Shown here piece after piece: positions 25,807-35,341 of a stretch of DNA of 64,000 bases; the first letter of the stretch is position 1; each line of letters starts with the position of its first letter. Under the pieces are notes generated by a model. It saw only the letters and a program-made list of their open reading frames with translations, was not told where the DNA came from and did not search any database. A program made the position numbers and the translations under genes. Source of the DNA: Aeriscardovia aeriphila (GTDB taxonomy: Bacteria; Actinomycetota; Actinomycetes; Actinomycetales; Bifidobacteriaceae); NCBI RefSeq assembly GCF_002259595.1, contig NZ_MWWU01000002.1, positions 1 through 64,000 of the forward strand. Reading direction: 5' to 3'.

Positions 25807-25882
25807 GCGGACATAGCTTAGTTGGTAAAGCGCAACCTTGCCAAGGTTGAGACCGCGGGTCCGAGTCCCGTTGTCCGCTCCA
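25807..25882 (+). tRNA. tRNA-Gly (anticodon GCC)
   Basis: A cloverleaf starts GCGGACA and closes with TGTCCGC, discriminator T and encoded CCA (25880-25882). The anticodon stem CAACC/GGTTG encloses TTGCCAA with anticodon GCC. The T arm reads GGTCCGAGTCC. Confidence 0.97.
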
Positions 25883-25885
25883 CGT

Positions 25886-25912
25886 AAGGCCACCACACGG
25901 TGGCCTTTTGCA
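25886..25912 (+). terminator. tRNA-Gly terminator
   Basis: AAGGCCACC and GGTGGCCTT form a nine-pair stem with loop ACAC, followed by TTTTG. Confidence 0.9.
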
Positions 25913-25985
25913 TATGTGACTTCTCAGCGGTCTACCTGAGTAACTCGACAGGTCTGGGTTGCTCTCTGTAGCTATCCCGCATGGG

Positions 25986-28913
25986 TTATTCCACACGTAA
26001 AATTCCGTGTGCACCGCGTTCAGCGAGGCTCATCACATGGTTAACAATTGGATAATCACCCTTCTTTGGCACAGTTAATTCGACGAATCCACCCTGTGCT
26101 GGCAGCAGCGAGAGCGCTTGCGAGCCAGTAGCATCTTCTGATGCATTTTCACGCGCGTCGTAATTATCAGATTGGTTTGCTCCAGCTGCTGTATTATGCG
26201 CACGAGCGTTCGCTTCACTGCCTGTTGTATTCGGCTGGTGATCATCTTTCACCCAGTAATGACCTTCACTAAAAACAGTGGAAAATTGTGTGCCGACAAT
26301 ATGAAACGACAGGGGAGAATTAGGCCCAGCGTTGAGAACCCATATGCGTACGTGTTCTTTTGCCTTCATAGTCAAAGGATGAGCATCGTATTGGAATGCT
26401 CGACCATTGAAAGCGACAATATCCGGGTTCATGCTCGCAATGCGAGTGGCATCAGCACTGTGGCCAGAACCGCCTAAATACTGTTCTGACTGAACGAGCA
26501 CGTATTCATGGTCAACAGCAGGCAGCTCATGGGCTGGCTCAATGATCACTGCTCCAAACATTCCATTGGCAATATGCATAGACATTGGCATGCTCGAACA
26601 GTGATACATCCATATTCCCCAGCGAGTAGCTGTAAAGGAGTACACGAGTGATTTCCCTGGCGCGATACTACGCATTACCTTATTGGGTACAGCATCTGCT
26701 CCCGCATGAAAATCGATGGAATGGTCCATATGAGTCGTATTTTTCACTGTAATGATGAAATGATCTCCCAGCTTTCCACGCAGCACAGGGCCTGGCTGAC
26801 GTGAGTTAAAAGTCCAGGTTTCCCGGCTCAGATCGTTGGTAATCTGTTGTTTTCCTTGAGAAATAGTGATGGTATAGCGTCTGGTTGTCGTCTCTCGGTT
26901 TCCTGCTGTATATCCCTTGAGATTGGCAGAGTAGGGAGGCACTTTCTTCGCAAACTGTTGCAACTGAGCAGCAGAGATGAGGCTCGAGAGCGAAGAATTG
27001 GTGTTCTCACTGCTAGCAGATGTGCTGTTGCTGGTATCGTCCGCCTTCTCAGAAGTTGCGGAGCGCTTGGCACCGCCTTTCAGCACAATATGGAGGGACA
27101 TTCCCATCTGACGATGGCCTGGAAGTGAACACCATCCTTCGATCGGCGAGGTGACAAGAGGAACATGCAGCTGCGCTTTTTGCCCAGGCGTTAGCCTTCC
27201 TGACGTAGCGCCTGTACTGAGCACCAAATCATGAATCTGGTTTCCTGTATTAATAAAAGTTATGGTCAGAGAGTCCCCTGCAGGCACCGCAAGAGTAGAT
27301 GGAGTAAAACTCATTCCTTCTACTGAGATTGTCACTGCGGTTGTATGCCCGGTTGGAGTCACAGGTGTAGCAGTTCCTGACGATCCAGCCTGTTCAGTGC
27401 TGGTAGAGCCAAGAGATGAGGAAGGCGATGACGAAGAGGATGCGGAAGAAGCAGACGCGGAGGCGTGTGGTGCGGCTAGTGAAGCTTGCGCGCTTGTTGT
27501 CGCAAGGTCAGGACGGATCAGCAAACCAAAGCTGCTGAGCACTAATGCTGTACACACAACCCATGTGAGAATCTGAGATCGTTGCAAGGCAAGCTGATCT
27601 GTGGTGTTGGACAATCTGGTGTTGCTCTCATGACGTGAAGGAAGCTTCGTGGCAGATTGTCGTGTTGTTGATGCAGATGATTGCCTTTGGCGGGAAGCCT
27701 CATGTTTCATACGAAGAGTAACGGATGGGCTGACAATCCGGGGCCGACGATGAGAGCGAGCAAGCATCGTGATGACACTTGCTACCAACGCGAGCATTCC
27801 CAGAGCATTGAAGCAATCGCCAGCCTGCCACACAGGCATAGCAACGCGAACAGTGCCAATAAAACGCAAAGCAAGGCCAAGGGTAAAGAGAACCAGAGGA
27901 AGCCACAGAATCGGATGGAAAGGCATGCTGCGGTGAATGATAGAGGGGACAATAACACAAACATGCGCAACAACCATCGTCATAATAAAACCAACTGCAA
28001 GGCTGTGGACAGCGAAATCCCACCACAAGCTCGAGTCTGCTAAGCCACCCGAATTGCTCACAATCCACGTCAGCGATGCGCACAAGCCCCAGAAATAAGC
28101 AACAAGCATAGAAATGCCCATAAAACCAGTGACGCCAGGAACGCGATACGTTTTTCTTGCTGTGTCAAAAAGAAACATCAACACGAGCAAAGTAAGTGTA
28201 CACAGGCCGAGCAGCGAATAACCCCAGGAAGGGGCGATGAGCGAGCAGACAAGGCTTATCAGTATTGCAGCGCTAACACACACTAAGCCTGGTTTTGCAA
28301 CCGGATGAATAAAAGCGACATGAGCCAGTTCCAAGCGTTCACCCACAATGGTGAGCACGAGCATCATGAGCCACCACGGTGTGAGAATATCACTATCCAA
28401 CCTGGTCCATAGCAGCGCTGAACATGCGCCGATAACAGCTCCCATCAGCTGGATGAGGACGGCGAAAGAGTGCTGCCTCGCGTATACCCCTACATAAACA
28501 GCGCTCAAGATTATCAGTGACACTGTCCAGCTCAAGCCAGGGAGAATTCGCGTGTATTCGACAGGAAGCGGTGACAATACCGTCACAGCAACGAGAAAGT
28601 TAGCAATCACCGAAAACAGAGGCGCTGTGAACGCCCAGCGTGGATGTTTCGGGCTACCAGCGCGGTACGCTACTGCTCTTTCCAGGCTAATTGCAGTACC
28701 GAGGAATCCAAACACCATCAGTGCTCCGTGCAGATTCGGTAAAGCTGGGCGCAAGCTTGCCCATGGCCCGGGAATAGAGGCCCTGACAAGCGAGGCGAGC
28801 ACTCCTATGAGCATGCTTGCCGCTGCAGTGAGAAGAAGCGCAATGCGGAAGGCAGGAAGAGGAAGTTTCTTTCCTGAACGACGCATTGATGATAGTGAAT
28901 TCAATGATGGCAT
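25986..28913 (-). CDS. Membrane-anchored fusion of NnrS-like domain, cupredoxin and NirK-like copper nitrite reductase
   Basis: A protein of about 975 residues with three parts. The N-terminal 400 residues hold 10-12 membrane segments, with LHGALMVFGFLGTAISLERA resembling NnrS-type domains. After a Ser/Ala-rich linker comes a cupredoxin with ligands in IHDLVLS and WCSLPGHRQMGM. The C-terminal 330 residues form a two-domain multicopper enzyme: DHSIDFHAG, WMYHCSSMP, MHIANGMFG supply the type 1 and type 2 copper ligands of NirK, FHIVGTQF matches the catalytic histidine region, and VNHVMSL a further ligand. It would reduce nitrite to nitric oxide outside the membrane, with the cupredoxin passing electrons (inference). 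The start is uncertain: ATG 28913 is preferred, TTG 28991 would add 26 residues. Confidence 0.82.
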   Translation of the reverse strand: MPSLNSLSSMRRSGKKLPLPAFRIALLLTAAASMLIGVLASLVRASIPGPWASLRPALPNLHGALMVFGFLGTAISLERAVAYRAGSPKHPRWAFTAPLFSVIANFLVAVTVLSPLPVEYTRILPGLSWTVSLIILSAVYVGVYARQHSFAVLIQLMGAVIGACSALLWTRLDSDILTPWWLMMLVLTIVGERLELAHVAFIHPVAKPGLVCVSAAILISLVCSLIAPSWGYSLLGLCTLTLLVLMFLFDTARKTYRVPGVTGFMGISMLVAYFWGLCASLTWIVSNSGGLADSSLWWDFAVHSLAVGFIMTMVVAHVCVIVPSIIHRSMPFHPILWLPLVLFTLGLALRFIGTVRVAMPVWQAGDCFNALGMLALVASVITMLARSHRRPRIVSPSVTLRMKHEASRQRQSSASTTRQSATKLPSRHESNTRLSNTTDQLALQRSQILTWVVCTALVLSSFGLLIRPDLATTSAQASLAAPHASASASSASSSSSPSSSLGSTSTEQAGSSGTATPVTPTGHTTAVTISVEGMSFTPSTLAVPAGDSLTITFINTGNQIHDLVLSTGATSGRLTPGQKAQLHVPLVTSPIEGWCSLPGHRQMGMSLHIVLKGGAKRSATSEKADDTSNSTSASSENTNSSLSSLISAAQLQQFAKKVPPYSANLKGYTAGNRETTTRRYTITISQGKQQITNDLSRETWTFNSRQPGPVLRGKLGDHFIITVKNTTHMDHSIDFHAGADAVPNKVMRSIAPGKSLVYSFTATRWGIWMYHCSSMPMSMHIANGMFGAVIIEPAHELPAVDHEYVLVQSEQYLGGSGHSADATRIASMNPDIVAFNGRAFQYDAHPLTMKAKEHVRIWVLNAGPNSPLSFHIVGTQFSTVFSEGHYWVKDDHQPNTTGSEANARAHNTAAGANQSDNYDARENASEDATGSQALSLLPAQGGFVELTVPKKGDYPIVNHVMSLAERGAHGILRVE

Positions 28914-28991
28914 AACTCTACTGTACCGAACAGCTGAATCGTAACGCGCAGAATTGAGAGGGGCGGTGCAAGCGCTTCTCTGTGAGCTCAA

Positions 28992-29362
28992 TATGGCGTT
29001 TTCTACACGTGCTCTGTGAGGTGAGAGTTGTATGACTTTGCCTCGCTTGAGTGAGGATGTCGGTAATTATTTTCCGATTTTTCTGAGCTATGGTCTGAGG
29101 TTTTCCCTGGTACTACCGAGGTCGATAACGCCTCAAATGAAACTGTTTAAAAAGTATATTGAACATAAACGCTAAATTCGTTAATGTTGATAGAATAAGT
29201 ATCAGATATGCCGAGAACAGGGATAGAGAGAAAGTTAGCGCTTCCCGCAAAGGAAAGTGGTTTCTCCTTGCTGGAAATGCTGATCCTTGGATGAGGATAT
29301 ATCCCAAGCTGCTAAGGAGCGTTTTCTTAGCAGGTTAAATAACGACTATGAGAGGAAGAAAG
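28992..29362 (+). other. Divergent intergenic region before the pilin gene
   Basis: About 370 bp between the copper enzyme and pilin genes. The stretch 29060-29250 is AT-rich and should hold both promoters. No gene, terminator or clear operator is visible. The pilin ribosome binding site (AGAGGAAGAAAG) ends the region. Confidence 0.5.
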
Positions 29363-31228
29363 ATGATTCAACGTTTGCATCGTTTCGCAGTTGCGGCGAT
29401 CGCAGTGTTGGCTGGCATCGCCATGGCATTCATTCCCTTCTTGAATGCCGCTCATGCTGCTGAATCTCTCATCTCTGCTGATGATTTGGGCAAGGATGTT
29501 ACCTTAACTGTTAAAGGTACAGAAAGCCTCGCTAACCACACGCTGGTTGCCTACCGCTTGGGTGACTATTCTGCCGCACGAACTGATGGCACTAACCTGA
29601 CTGGCTATGACATTAAGGATTCTGGTTACGCCACTCAGGTGAATGCGGCTATTGTTGCTGCCGGAATTGACACGAGCAACTCTGACCCGGTTGCTTATGA
29701 GGCAAGCGACCCAATGCCATGGGTTGCTTCTCACCTGCTTCAAGCATCGAAGTACCCCTATGCTGACGACAATGCACATCAGCCAAACCTTCGTGCATTC
29801 CTGACGGAGCTCATGGCACAAATGTCCCAGGTTACGGCTGTGGAAAATACCTCTTACCCACTCAGCGCTAGCGACAGTGATAACAAGACTGCTACAGCAA
29901 CTGTTAAGCCAGGTCTCTACGTAGTGTTCGACCGTACTATTGCTAACAAAGCTGATACCGTTGCTAGCGATACGGCATCCATCCCAATGTTTAACGGCAC
30001 TGGTGTGCACTTCGGTGATACTGTTCTGACCAAGCTCGTCAATGGTGACACGACCTATGACCTAGGCACTGTCGACTACAAGGTCACTTCCAGCACAGTG
30101 ACCAAGAAGATCATCGATTCTGACGACAAGGCAGTTGATTACGCCACTGCTAACATTGGTCAGCGCCTGAAGTTCCAGCTCACCACCACTGTTCCTAACT
30201 GGACTGGTTACAAGAACAAATACTCCTTCATCGTCAAGGATGAACTGAGCAAGGGCCTGAGCTTCGATAATGCTGGCATTACCGTCAAGGTGACTACCAC
30301 TGATAACCCAACAGGCACAACTCTTGAGGTTGGTGATGGTAAGGGTTATCAGACCTCTCGCGAATCTAAGAGCGATGGTAGCGAAGAAATTCGCTTCATT
30401 CTTGCTCCACAAACCTCTGACTGGGTCAACGACATTCGTAACGACGCCACTGGTCCTGAGGCCTCTAACCTCGTTCGCAACGATGAAACCAAGGCACTGT
30501 TCCCAGTAGGTGCTACTGTAACCATCACCTACTACGCATACCTGGACAAGGACGCCATCGTTGATTCCACGGGTAACCCGAACAGCGCCTATGTTGATTA
30601 CTCTCACAACCCCAACGATCCAGACGACGTTGAGCGTTCTGAGAAGAGCACTGTCAAGGTGTACACCGGCCAGCTCACCATCACCAAGACTGATGTGAAG
30701 GGCAAGGTTCTCGCAGGTGCCGAGTTCCAAGTTCTCGATGCACAGAATAACCCAGTCACCTTCATGGATTCGTCTACTGGCGACTACCGCGTTGCTGACA
30801 ATGGTGAAAAGAATGCTCAGCAAAACCTCGTCACCACAGTGAAGACCCCAGCCTCTGGCGTCCTCACCTTCACTGGTCTTGCTCCAGGAAACTACACTGT
30901 GAAGGAAACAAAGTCTCCATTCGCTGGCGGAAACCTGACACTTCCAACCTTCACCACCACTCTGAGCATTACAACTCCAGAGGCAACTGCAGAAACTGAA
31001 CATCCAGCTACCGTTGCTAGCTCTTCCATCTCCGGTTCTACCGGTGATGTGAACAAGCTGGTTACCGTGGCACAAGACAACGCAACCGTTGTCAACCCAC
31101 GCAACCTGATGGAAATGCCAAAGACAGGTGCTGCTTGGCTTGCCATCTATGCTGTAGCTGCGCTCTTCTTTGCACTGGGTGGCATCCTGCTGCTCGTGAA
31201 GTCTCGTCGCAACCGTGACGACGAGTGA
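29363..31228 (+). CDS. FimA-type major pilin with isopeptide domains and sorting signal
   Basis: A surface protein of 621 residues. A Sec signal peptide (about 1-33, ending NAAHA-A) is followed by an N-terminal pilin domain, a D2-type isopeptide-forming domain (TVTKKIIDSDDK onward, about 245-425), a Cna_B/SpaA-like domain (LTITKTDVKGKVLAGAEFQV, about 435-560), and the C-terminal sorting signal MPKTG with a hydrophobic segment and the basic tail KSRRNRDDE. Sortase C would polymerise it into fimbriae. The typical YPKN pilin motif is not obvious; YKVTSSTVTKK may serve instead. I start at ATG 29363 because AGAGGAAG precedes it; the earlier ATG at 29348 lacks a site. The sortase gene follows. Confidence 0.9.
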   Translation: MIQRLHRFAVAAIAVLAGIAMAFIPFLNAAHAAESLISADDLGKDVTLTVKGTESLANHTLVAYRLGDYSAARTDGTNLTGYDIKDSGYATQVNAAIVAAGIDTSNSDPVAYEASDPMPWVASHLLQASKYPYADDNAHQPNLRAFLTELMAQMSQVTAVENTSYPLSASDSDNKTATATVKPGLYVVFDRTIANKADTVASDTASIPMFNGTGVHFGDTVLTKLVNGDTTYDLGTVDYKVTSSTVTKKIIDSDDKAVDYATANIGQRLKFQLTTTVPNWTGYKNKYSFIVKDELSKGLSFDNAGITVKVTTTDNPTGTTLEVGDGKGYQTSRESKSDGSEEIRFILAPQTSDWVNDIRNDATGPEASNLVRNDETKALFPVGATVTITYYAYLDKDAIVDSTGNPNSAYVDYSHNPNDPDDVERSEKSTVKVYTGQLTITKTDVKGKVLAGAEFQVLDAQNNPVTFMDSSTGDYRVADNGEKNAQQNLVTTVKTPASGVLTFTGLAPGNYTVKETKSPFAGGNLTLPTFTTTLSITTPEATAETEHPATVASSSISGSTGDVNKLVTVAQDNATVVNPRNLMEMPKTGAAWLAIYAVAALFFALGGILLLVKSRRNRDDE

Positions 31229-31332
31229 AACTCGGTAACGTCGAGCTTCACTTTCCCGCCGCTTCAGTGAGTTTCTTGAGATTATCAGTACTCACCATCA
31301 TCTGCACACAGATGAGCGGCTAGCGCACTCAA

Positions 31333-31366
31333 CGAGGAACAGGGCCTTCCCGTCCTGTTCCTCGTT
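31333..31366 (+). terminator. Hairpin between pilin and sortase genes
   Basis: CGAGGAACAGG (31333-31343) pairs with CCTGTTCCTCG (31354-31364). The T run is poor (TTGCAT), so it is likely a partial terminator or mRNA-stabilising stem that keeps pilin transcripts above sortase transcripts. Confidence 0.7.
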
Positions 31367-31451
31367 GCATATCTGCATACTTTTTCATAGTCTTGCGTAT
31401 TCTTGCACAGCCAGTGCAAATATCTCGTAACAACCTGACAGCGAGGCCAGA

Positions 31452-32486
31452 ATGCCAGAAACACAGACGAAGGCACAACCAACCCACAAGCCTTCCTCAA
31501 GCAAGCGTCGCCTTTCCAAGACGACCATAGCTGGCCTCATCCTTCTCACTCTCAGCATCATTTCGGCAACACTTCCCTTCATCCTCATGGTCGTTAACTC
31601 CGGTATGTCTACTCGCGCGGTTGGCGCCCACGAAAGTGATGTTGACAAATTGAGCGTTGCGAAAGCTAACGAAGCATTCGCACAAGCAGAGGAATATAAC
31701 GCTCGCCTTTTCCAAGAAGGCGCTCATGTTCTCGGCGAAGTGAGCGACCCGTGGTCCGATGGTAAGAATTCTGTTGCCGATGAGGACAAGACGTACCAAA
31801 AAATGCTCAGCATTCCTGCTGATGGCATTATGGCCACCGTCCGCTATCCGCGCCTTGGCATTAACCTTCCCATTCGCCATGGTACGAGTGATGTCGTTCT
31901 CGCTTCCGGTGCTGGCCACCTATATGGTACGAGTTTGCCTGTCGGTGGTACAAATACCCATTCGGTTATATCAGCGCATACCGGCTATGACCGTCTGATG
32001 TTTGATCGCTTAAGCATGGGCCAAGGCAGAATCGGTGACTTCTTCTACATTACTGTTCTCGGCCATGTGCTGGCTTATCGCGTCAGCAGCATCATCGTCA
32101 TCGAACCCGATGATTTCTCCCACTTCGCCATCGAAGCGGGAAAAGACCAAGTAACTTTGCTCACCTGCACACCTTACGGCGTGAATAATAAGCGAATGCT
32201 CGTCACAGGCCAGCGAGTGAAAATTCCCAACCCTGCACCTGACCCGAAAACCGTTCCACAAGATCACCCTGAGTATTGGTTGATCGCAGGCGTGGTACTG
32301 GTGTGGCTTCTCTTCATGCTCTTTGTATTCCTGATTGTCACCAAGCGACGGAAGAAAAAGCTTCCCGTTCGTTCACTCCCAGCTCATCACGCCGCAGGCG
32401 TGAAAAACAGTGCGCATAGTATAACGAGCTCAGAGAGTAACGGTAATGGCAGCCCCATCCCTGGTTTACGAAACCACCACCGATGA
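31452..32486 (+). CDS. Class C (pilus-assembly) sortase
   Basis: A 344-residue membrane-bound transpeptidase. It has an N-terminal membrane segment (about 24-48), a class C lid motif DPW (Asp99-Trp101), catalytic His176 (ISAHTGY), Cys239 (TLLTCTPYG) and Arg248 (NNKRML), and a second membrane segment near 278-300. The two membrane anchors and the lid are typical of pilin polymerases. It should link the upstream FimA-type subunit into fibres. The stop codon overlaps the start of a 42-codon gene by four bases. The last 45 residues form a basic cytoplasmic tail. Confidence 0.94.
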   Translation: MPETQTKAQPTHKPSSSKRRLSKTTIAGLILLTLSIISATLPFILMVVNSGMSTRAVGAHESDVDKLSVAKANEAFAQAEEYNARLFQEGAHVLGEVSDPWSDGKNSVADEDKTYQKMLSIPADGIMATVRYPRLGINLPIRHGTSDVVLASGAGHLYGTSLPVGGTNTHSVISAHTGYDRLMFDRLSMGQGRIGDFFYITVLGHVLAYRVSSIIVIEPDDFSHFAIEAGKDQVTLLTCTPYGVNNKRMLVTGQRVKIPNPAPDPKTVPQDHPEYWLIAGVVLVWLLFMLFVFLIVTKRRKKKLPVRSLPAHHAAGVKNSAHSITSSESNGNGSPIPGLRNHHR

Positions 32487-32611
32487 AAATGGGAGCAATG
32501 CCACAGACTGGCCTCGGCTGGTGGGTGTTCGTCCTGCTCGGTTCGGCTCTTCTCACCTTCGCAGGTGCCGCCTGGGAGTTGACTCGCAAGGACGACAGCG
32601 AGCGCGAGTAA
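32483..32611 (+). CDS. 42-residue peptide consisting of a sortase sorting signal
   Basis: A tiny gene starting at ATG 32483, inside the ATGA overlap with the sortase stop codon. The product begins MKMGA, then MPQTG (LPxTG-like), a hydrophobic segment of about 20 residues (GWWVFVLLGSALLTFAGAA) and a charged tail (RKDDSERE). This is a cell-wall sorting signal with no passenger domain and no signal peptide of its own. It could be a remnant of a larger surface protein, a sortase regulator or decoy substrate, or a small subunit. The coupling to srtC and good codon usage argue that it is translated. I know of no assigned function. Confidence 0.72.
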   Translation: MKMGAMPQTGLGWWVFVLLGSALLTFAGAAWELTRKDDSERE

Positions 32612-32627
32612 TAACGAATAATTGGGA

Positions 32628-32675
32628 AATGCCTCCACGGCATGCTGTGTTACCACAGTGTGCCGTGGAGGCATT
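32628..32675 (+). terminator. Hairpin after the sortase operon
   Basis: AATGCCTCCACGGCA (32628-32642) is perfectly complementary to TGCCGTGGAGGCATT (32661-32675). The inner sequence can also pair. No T run follows, so termination may be inefficient on the plus strand. Confidence 0.7.
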
Positions 32676-32771
32676 ACTATGTAAGTAGTATCGTGAATGA
32701 TCTTCTGAGATGCACATGAGTAGCAAAGAAGCTACGGCAAGTGCAGTGCTCAGCCGATAGGGGAGAGAAAC

Positions 32772-34070
32772 ATGGTAGAACCTAACTACTCGCAACGCTC
32801 AGAAGATTACTTACGCCCCAATGAGCCCGTCAAAAAACACAAGCGCGGCCGATTCGGTGGCCTCATCGTCACCCTCGTCATCATCATCGCCCTCGTCGTC
32901 ACCGCCGCTTACGTCATCCGATTCCGTAACTCTCATCACACTTTCGCAGCAGACTCGCGCACACCCAAATCCGTGGAAAACGCGCTGTCAGACTATTCCA
33001 GCCGCATCAGGCAAGCCATTCTCAAACCGCAAGAAGACGCGGATGCAGAAGCCGCAGTCGGTGCAGGCACGGATGATGTGAGCAAACTGGCAATCTTGAA
33101 CGCTACAGGATTAACAGAAAACGAATACCTCAAGCCCCAACTGGCAACAGTTAACCAAGTAGTTGCTTCCTTCACCAAAAAGCCGAGCGGCTACGAAGTA
33201 CTGACCTACCAGACGAGTGTCGTGGAATATACGCCCCAGGAAGGTACGACGATCACCATTAATGGTGTGAAAAAGGACCTGCTTGTCACCTCAACATCGC
33301 AAATGCATCGCTTGAGCATGAAAGCTGAAAATGGGATTGGCAATCTCAGTGTGAACAAGGATGAGGTAGTGTCACCCTCTGCCGCGCCGACAGCCACCAC
33401 CATGCTCGCCACACTGCCGCAAGAAGACGGCGACGCAGCCAAACCAGCAAGCTCAAGTGCCACCTCAGTCAGCGGCTTTAACCCGGGACGAGCCGTAGAA
33501 TATGCGGAAAACTGGGCGCGAGTGGGAGCAGAAAGCGTCGACGATGCAGAAGTGCGTGGCGGACGCTACCCGGGCGAAGTACTCAACCAAAAGTACCCCT
33601 ATTACGGCAACGACAATTGCGCGAACTTCGTCTCCCAAGCCCTCGCGGCCGGAGGGCTGAAGCGTGCCAACTCGCTCAAGCTTGACGTGAAGAATCCGGA
33701 TGCCTGGAGCGACGGGCTGTGGCTCACCCTTGGGGTGAAAGCGACCCGAACCTGGACTCTCGCTAATGCCAACTTCGCGTACATGCTCTCCCAATCTGGC
33801 CACTACGTCCAAGCCGGAGAAGCGGATGGCAAGAGCATGAAGCAGATGGCCGGTTTGAAGCCCGGCTCGCTCATCTACGCTGCGTGGAATGGCGGAGAAA
33901 ACAAGGACCATGTGGCCCTCGTCGTCGGGCAACTCAGCCGCGGCAAGAAGTCGCAGCCGATCATCTCGCAAAAAGGCTGGAACCAGTACAACATGCCGTT
34001 GAGTGCTCACCGCGCCCACGAGCTGCAGCAGCACAAGAACGCGCGTTGGACGGCGCTGGCAGTAAAGTAG
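32772..34070 (+). CDS. Membrane-anchored amidase-domain (Amidase_6) protein
   Basis: A 432-residue protein with a basic cytoplasmic N-terminus, one membrane segment (about 28-48) and a long extracellular part. The C-terminal 190 residues match the putative amidase domain of the PF12671 type: AVEYAENWARV, then PYYGNDNCANFVSQALAAGG with the likely catalytic Cys, KPGSLIYAAWN, and DHVALVVG with the likely His. Such domains are related to NlpC/P60 and CHAP folds and probably cut peptidoglycan peptides. GGGGAGAG precedes ATG. It lies between the pilus genes and a FemAB ligase, so the cluster concerns the cell envelope. Confidence 0.83.
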   Translation: MVEPNYSQRSEDYLRPNEPVKKHKRGRFGGLIVTLVIIIALVVTAAYVIRFRNSHHTFAADSRTPKSVENALSDYSSRIRQAILKPQEDADAEAAVGAGTDDVSKLAILNATGLTENEYLKPQLATVNQVVASFTKKPSGYEVLTYQTSVVEYTPQEGTTITINGVKKDLLVTSTSQMHRLSMKAENGIGNLSVNKDEVVSPSAAPTATTMLATLPQEDGDAAKPASSSATSVSGFNPGRAVEYAENWARVGAESVDDAEVRGGRYPGEVLNQKYPYYGNDNCANFVSQALAAGGLKRANSLKLDVKNPDAWSDGLWLTLGVKATRTWTLANANFAYMLSQSGHYVQAGEADGKSMKQMAGLKPGSLIYAAWNGGENKDHVALVVGQLSRGKKSQPIISQKGWNQYNMPLSAHRAHELQQHKNARWTALAVK

Positions 34071-34124
34071 TGGCGCACCACGGTAATTTTTTGAAGAATT
34101 AATTCCGCCGGGAGGGAGGGGCAC

Positions 34125-35153
34125 ATGCTCCGCGTTGATGAGTTGACAGAAGAACAGGTTCGCGCCTTGCACGATGAACACCACATGGTCAGCCCGATCG
34201 AGCAGACTCCAGCTTGGGCGTGCTACCAAGCGAGCATCGAAGGCCGCGAGCCGTGGGGATGGCTGGGAATCTATGAGGATGGGCAGTTCCTCGCCTACGC
34301 TCTCGCCATTGCATACCATACGCATGGCTACACGTACCTCAACGTGGCTCATGGGCCATGCTGGGTTAATAAGCCCGACGAGCAGCGGGAAACGCAGGCT
34401 TTCGCCGCGCTGCGCACATTTGTTCATAGCCGCGATAAGTCCGTGGTTTTTGTGAGATTAGCAGCGTGGAATGCAAGCCTGACGAGCCCTGTTCTTTCCA
34501 CTATTGCGTATGATTCGACAGTCGTGGTTGACTTGCATGGTGGCGATGAGGAAATTTTGAGGCGCATGTCGAGCCGTGGGCGTGCAAACGTTCGTAAAGC
34601 GTTGCGTGAAAGCCCAGCTGAGTGCGCGGATGAGACGCAGCGGGCTCTTCGGGGCTTTGACGAGTATTACGGGGTGATGGTGGATACCGCTCAGCGCGAT
34701 GGTTTCACTCCTGCTCCGGCCAGCACCTATGCTTCGATGTTGCGTGAATTGGGCCCCGAGCACGCCCGGCTGTACGTAGGCCGAATTGACGGGGTGGTGT
34801 CGAATTGGTGCTTGATGACGCTCAATGATAATCAGGCGGTGTACTACTACGGATGCATGAGTACGGCCGTTCGCAAGTTGCGTGCGCCGGACAAGCTGTT
34901 CTACTACGCTTTCTGCGACCTGGGCCGGCAGGGTTATGACACTCTCGACATGATGGGCATCGGTTCGCCGTTCTGCCCGCAGCTCAACACGCTCAACCAG
35001 TTCAAAACGAAATTTGCGCCGAAGATTACCACTATTGCTCCGGCACGAGATCTGCCTGTTCGTTCGCATTTCTATGCGGCCTTAGTTCAGGCCAAAGCGC
35101 TGCGTGCCAAGTTGCGTACTGTTCTGCGCACGCTGAAGAGCCAAGCGAAGTAG
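34125..35153 (+). CDS. FemAB/FemX-family peptidoglycan bridge aminoacyltransferase
   Basis: A 342-residue protein with two GNAT-like halves. N-terminal QTPAWACYQASIEGREPWGW and the C-terminal block with NWCLMTLNDNQAVYYYGCM, then ALFYYAFC-like LFYYAFCDLGRQGYDTLDMMGI, are typical of Fem ligases, which add amino acids from charged tRNAs to the lysine or ornithine side chain of lipid II to build the interpeptide bridge. GGGAGGGAGGGG gives a strong ribosome binding site. The C-terminal helix is basic. Which amino acid is added cannot be told. It follows the amidase gene by 54 bp and is probably co-transcribed. Confidence 0.9.
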   Translation: MLRVDELTEEQVRALHDEHHMVSPIEQTPAWACYQASIEGREPWGWLGIYEDGQFLAYALAIAYHTHGYTYLNVAHGPCWVNKPDEQRETQAFAALRTFVHSRDKSVVFVRLAAWNASLTSPVLSTIAYDSTVVVDLHGGDEEILRRMSSRGRANVRKALRESPAECADETQRALRGFDEYYGVMVDTAQRDGFTPAPASTYASMLRELGPEHARLYVGRIDGVVSNWCLMTLNDNQAVYYYGCMSTAVRKLRAPDKLFYYAFCDLGRQGYDTLDMMGIGSPFCPQLNTLNQFKTKFAPKITTIAPARDLPVRSHFYAALVQAKALRAKLRTVLRTLKSQAK

Positions 35154-35341
35154 GAGAGTGGTTGCGGCCGGTCACCGCTGGCTGCTGCTACAGTGCGCGG
35201 TGGCGTGTGGTTGTGTGGGGTTGTGGTTGGCCGTCAGTGGCGGCTGGCTGCCGCTGCAGGCCGCTGTTGCTGTGCGCGGTTGCGGCCTCAGTGTTAGACG
35301 GGCCAGATACGCAAAAAGCCTTGGGCGAACCCAAGGCTTCG

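Noticed and set aside
32446-32688. 80-codon plus-strand ORF after the sortase gene
   Set aside because: It is in another frame from the 42-codon sorting-signal ORF, and its product has no hydrophobic or domain pattern.
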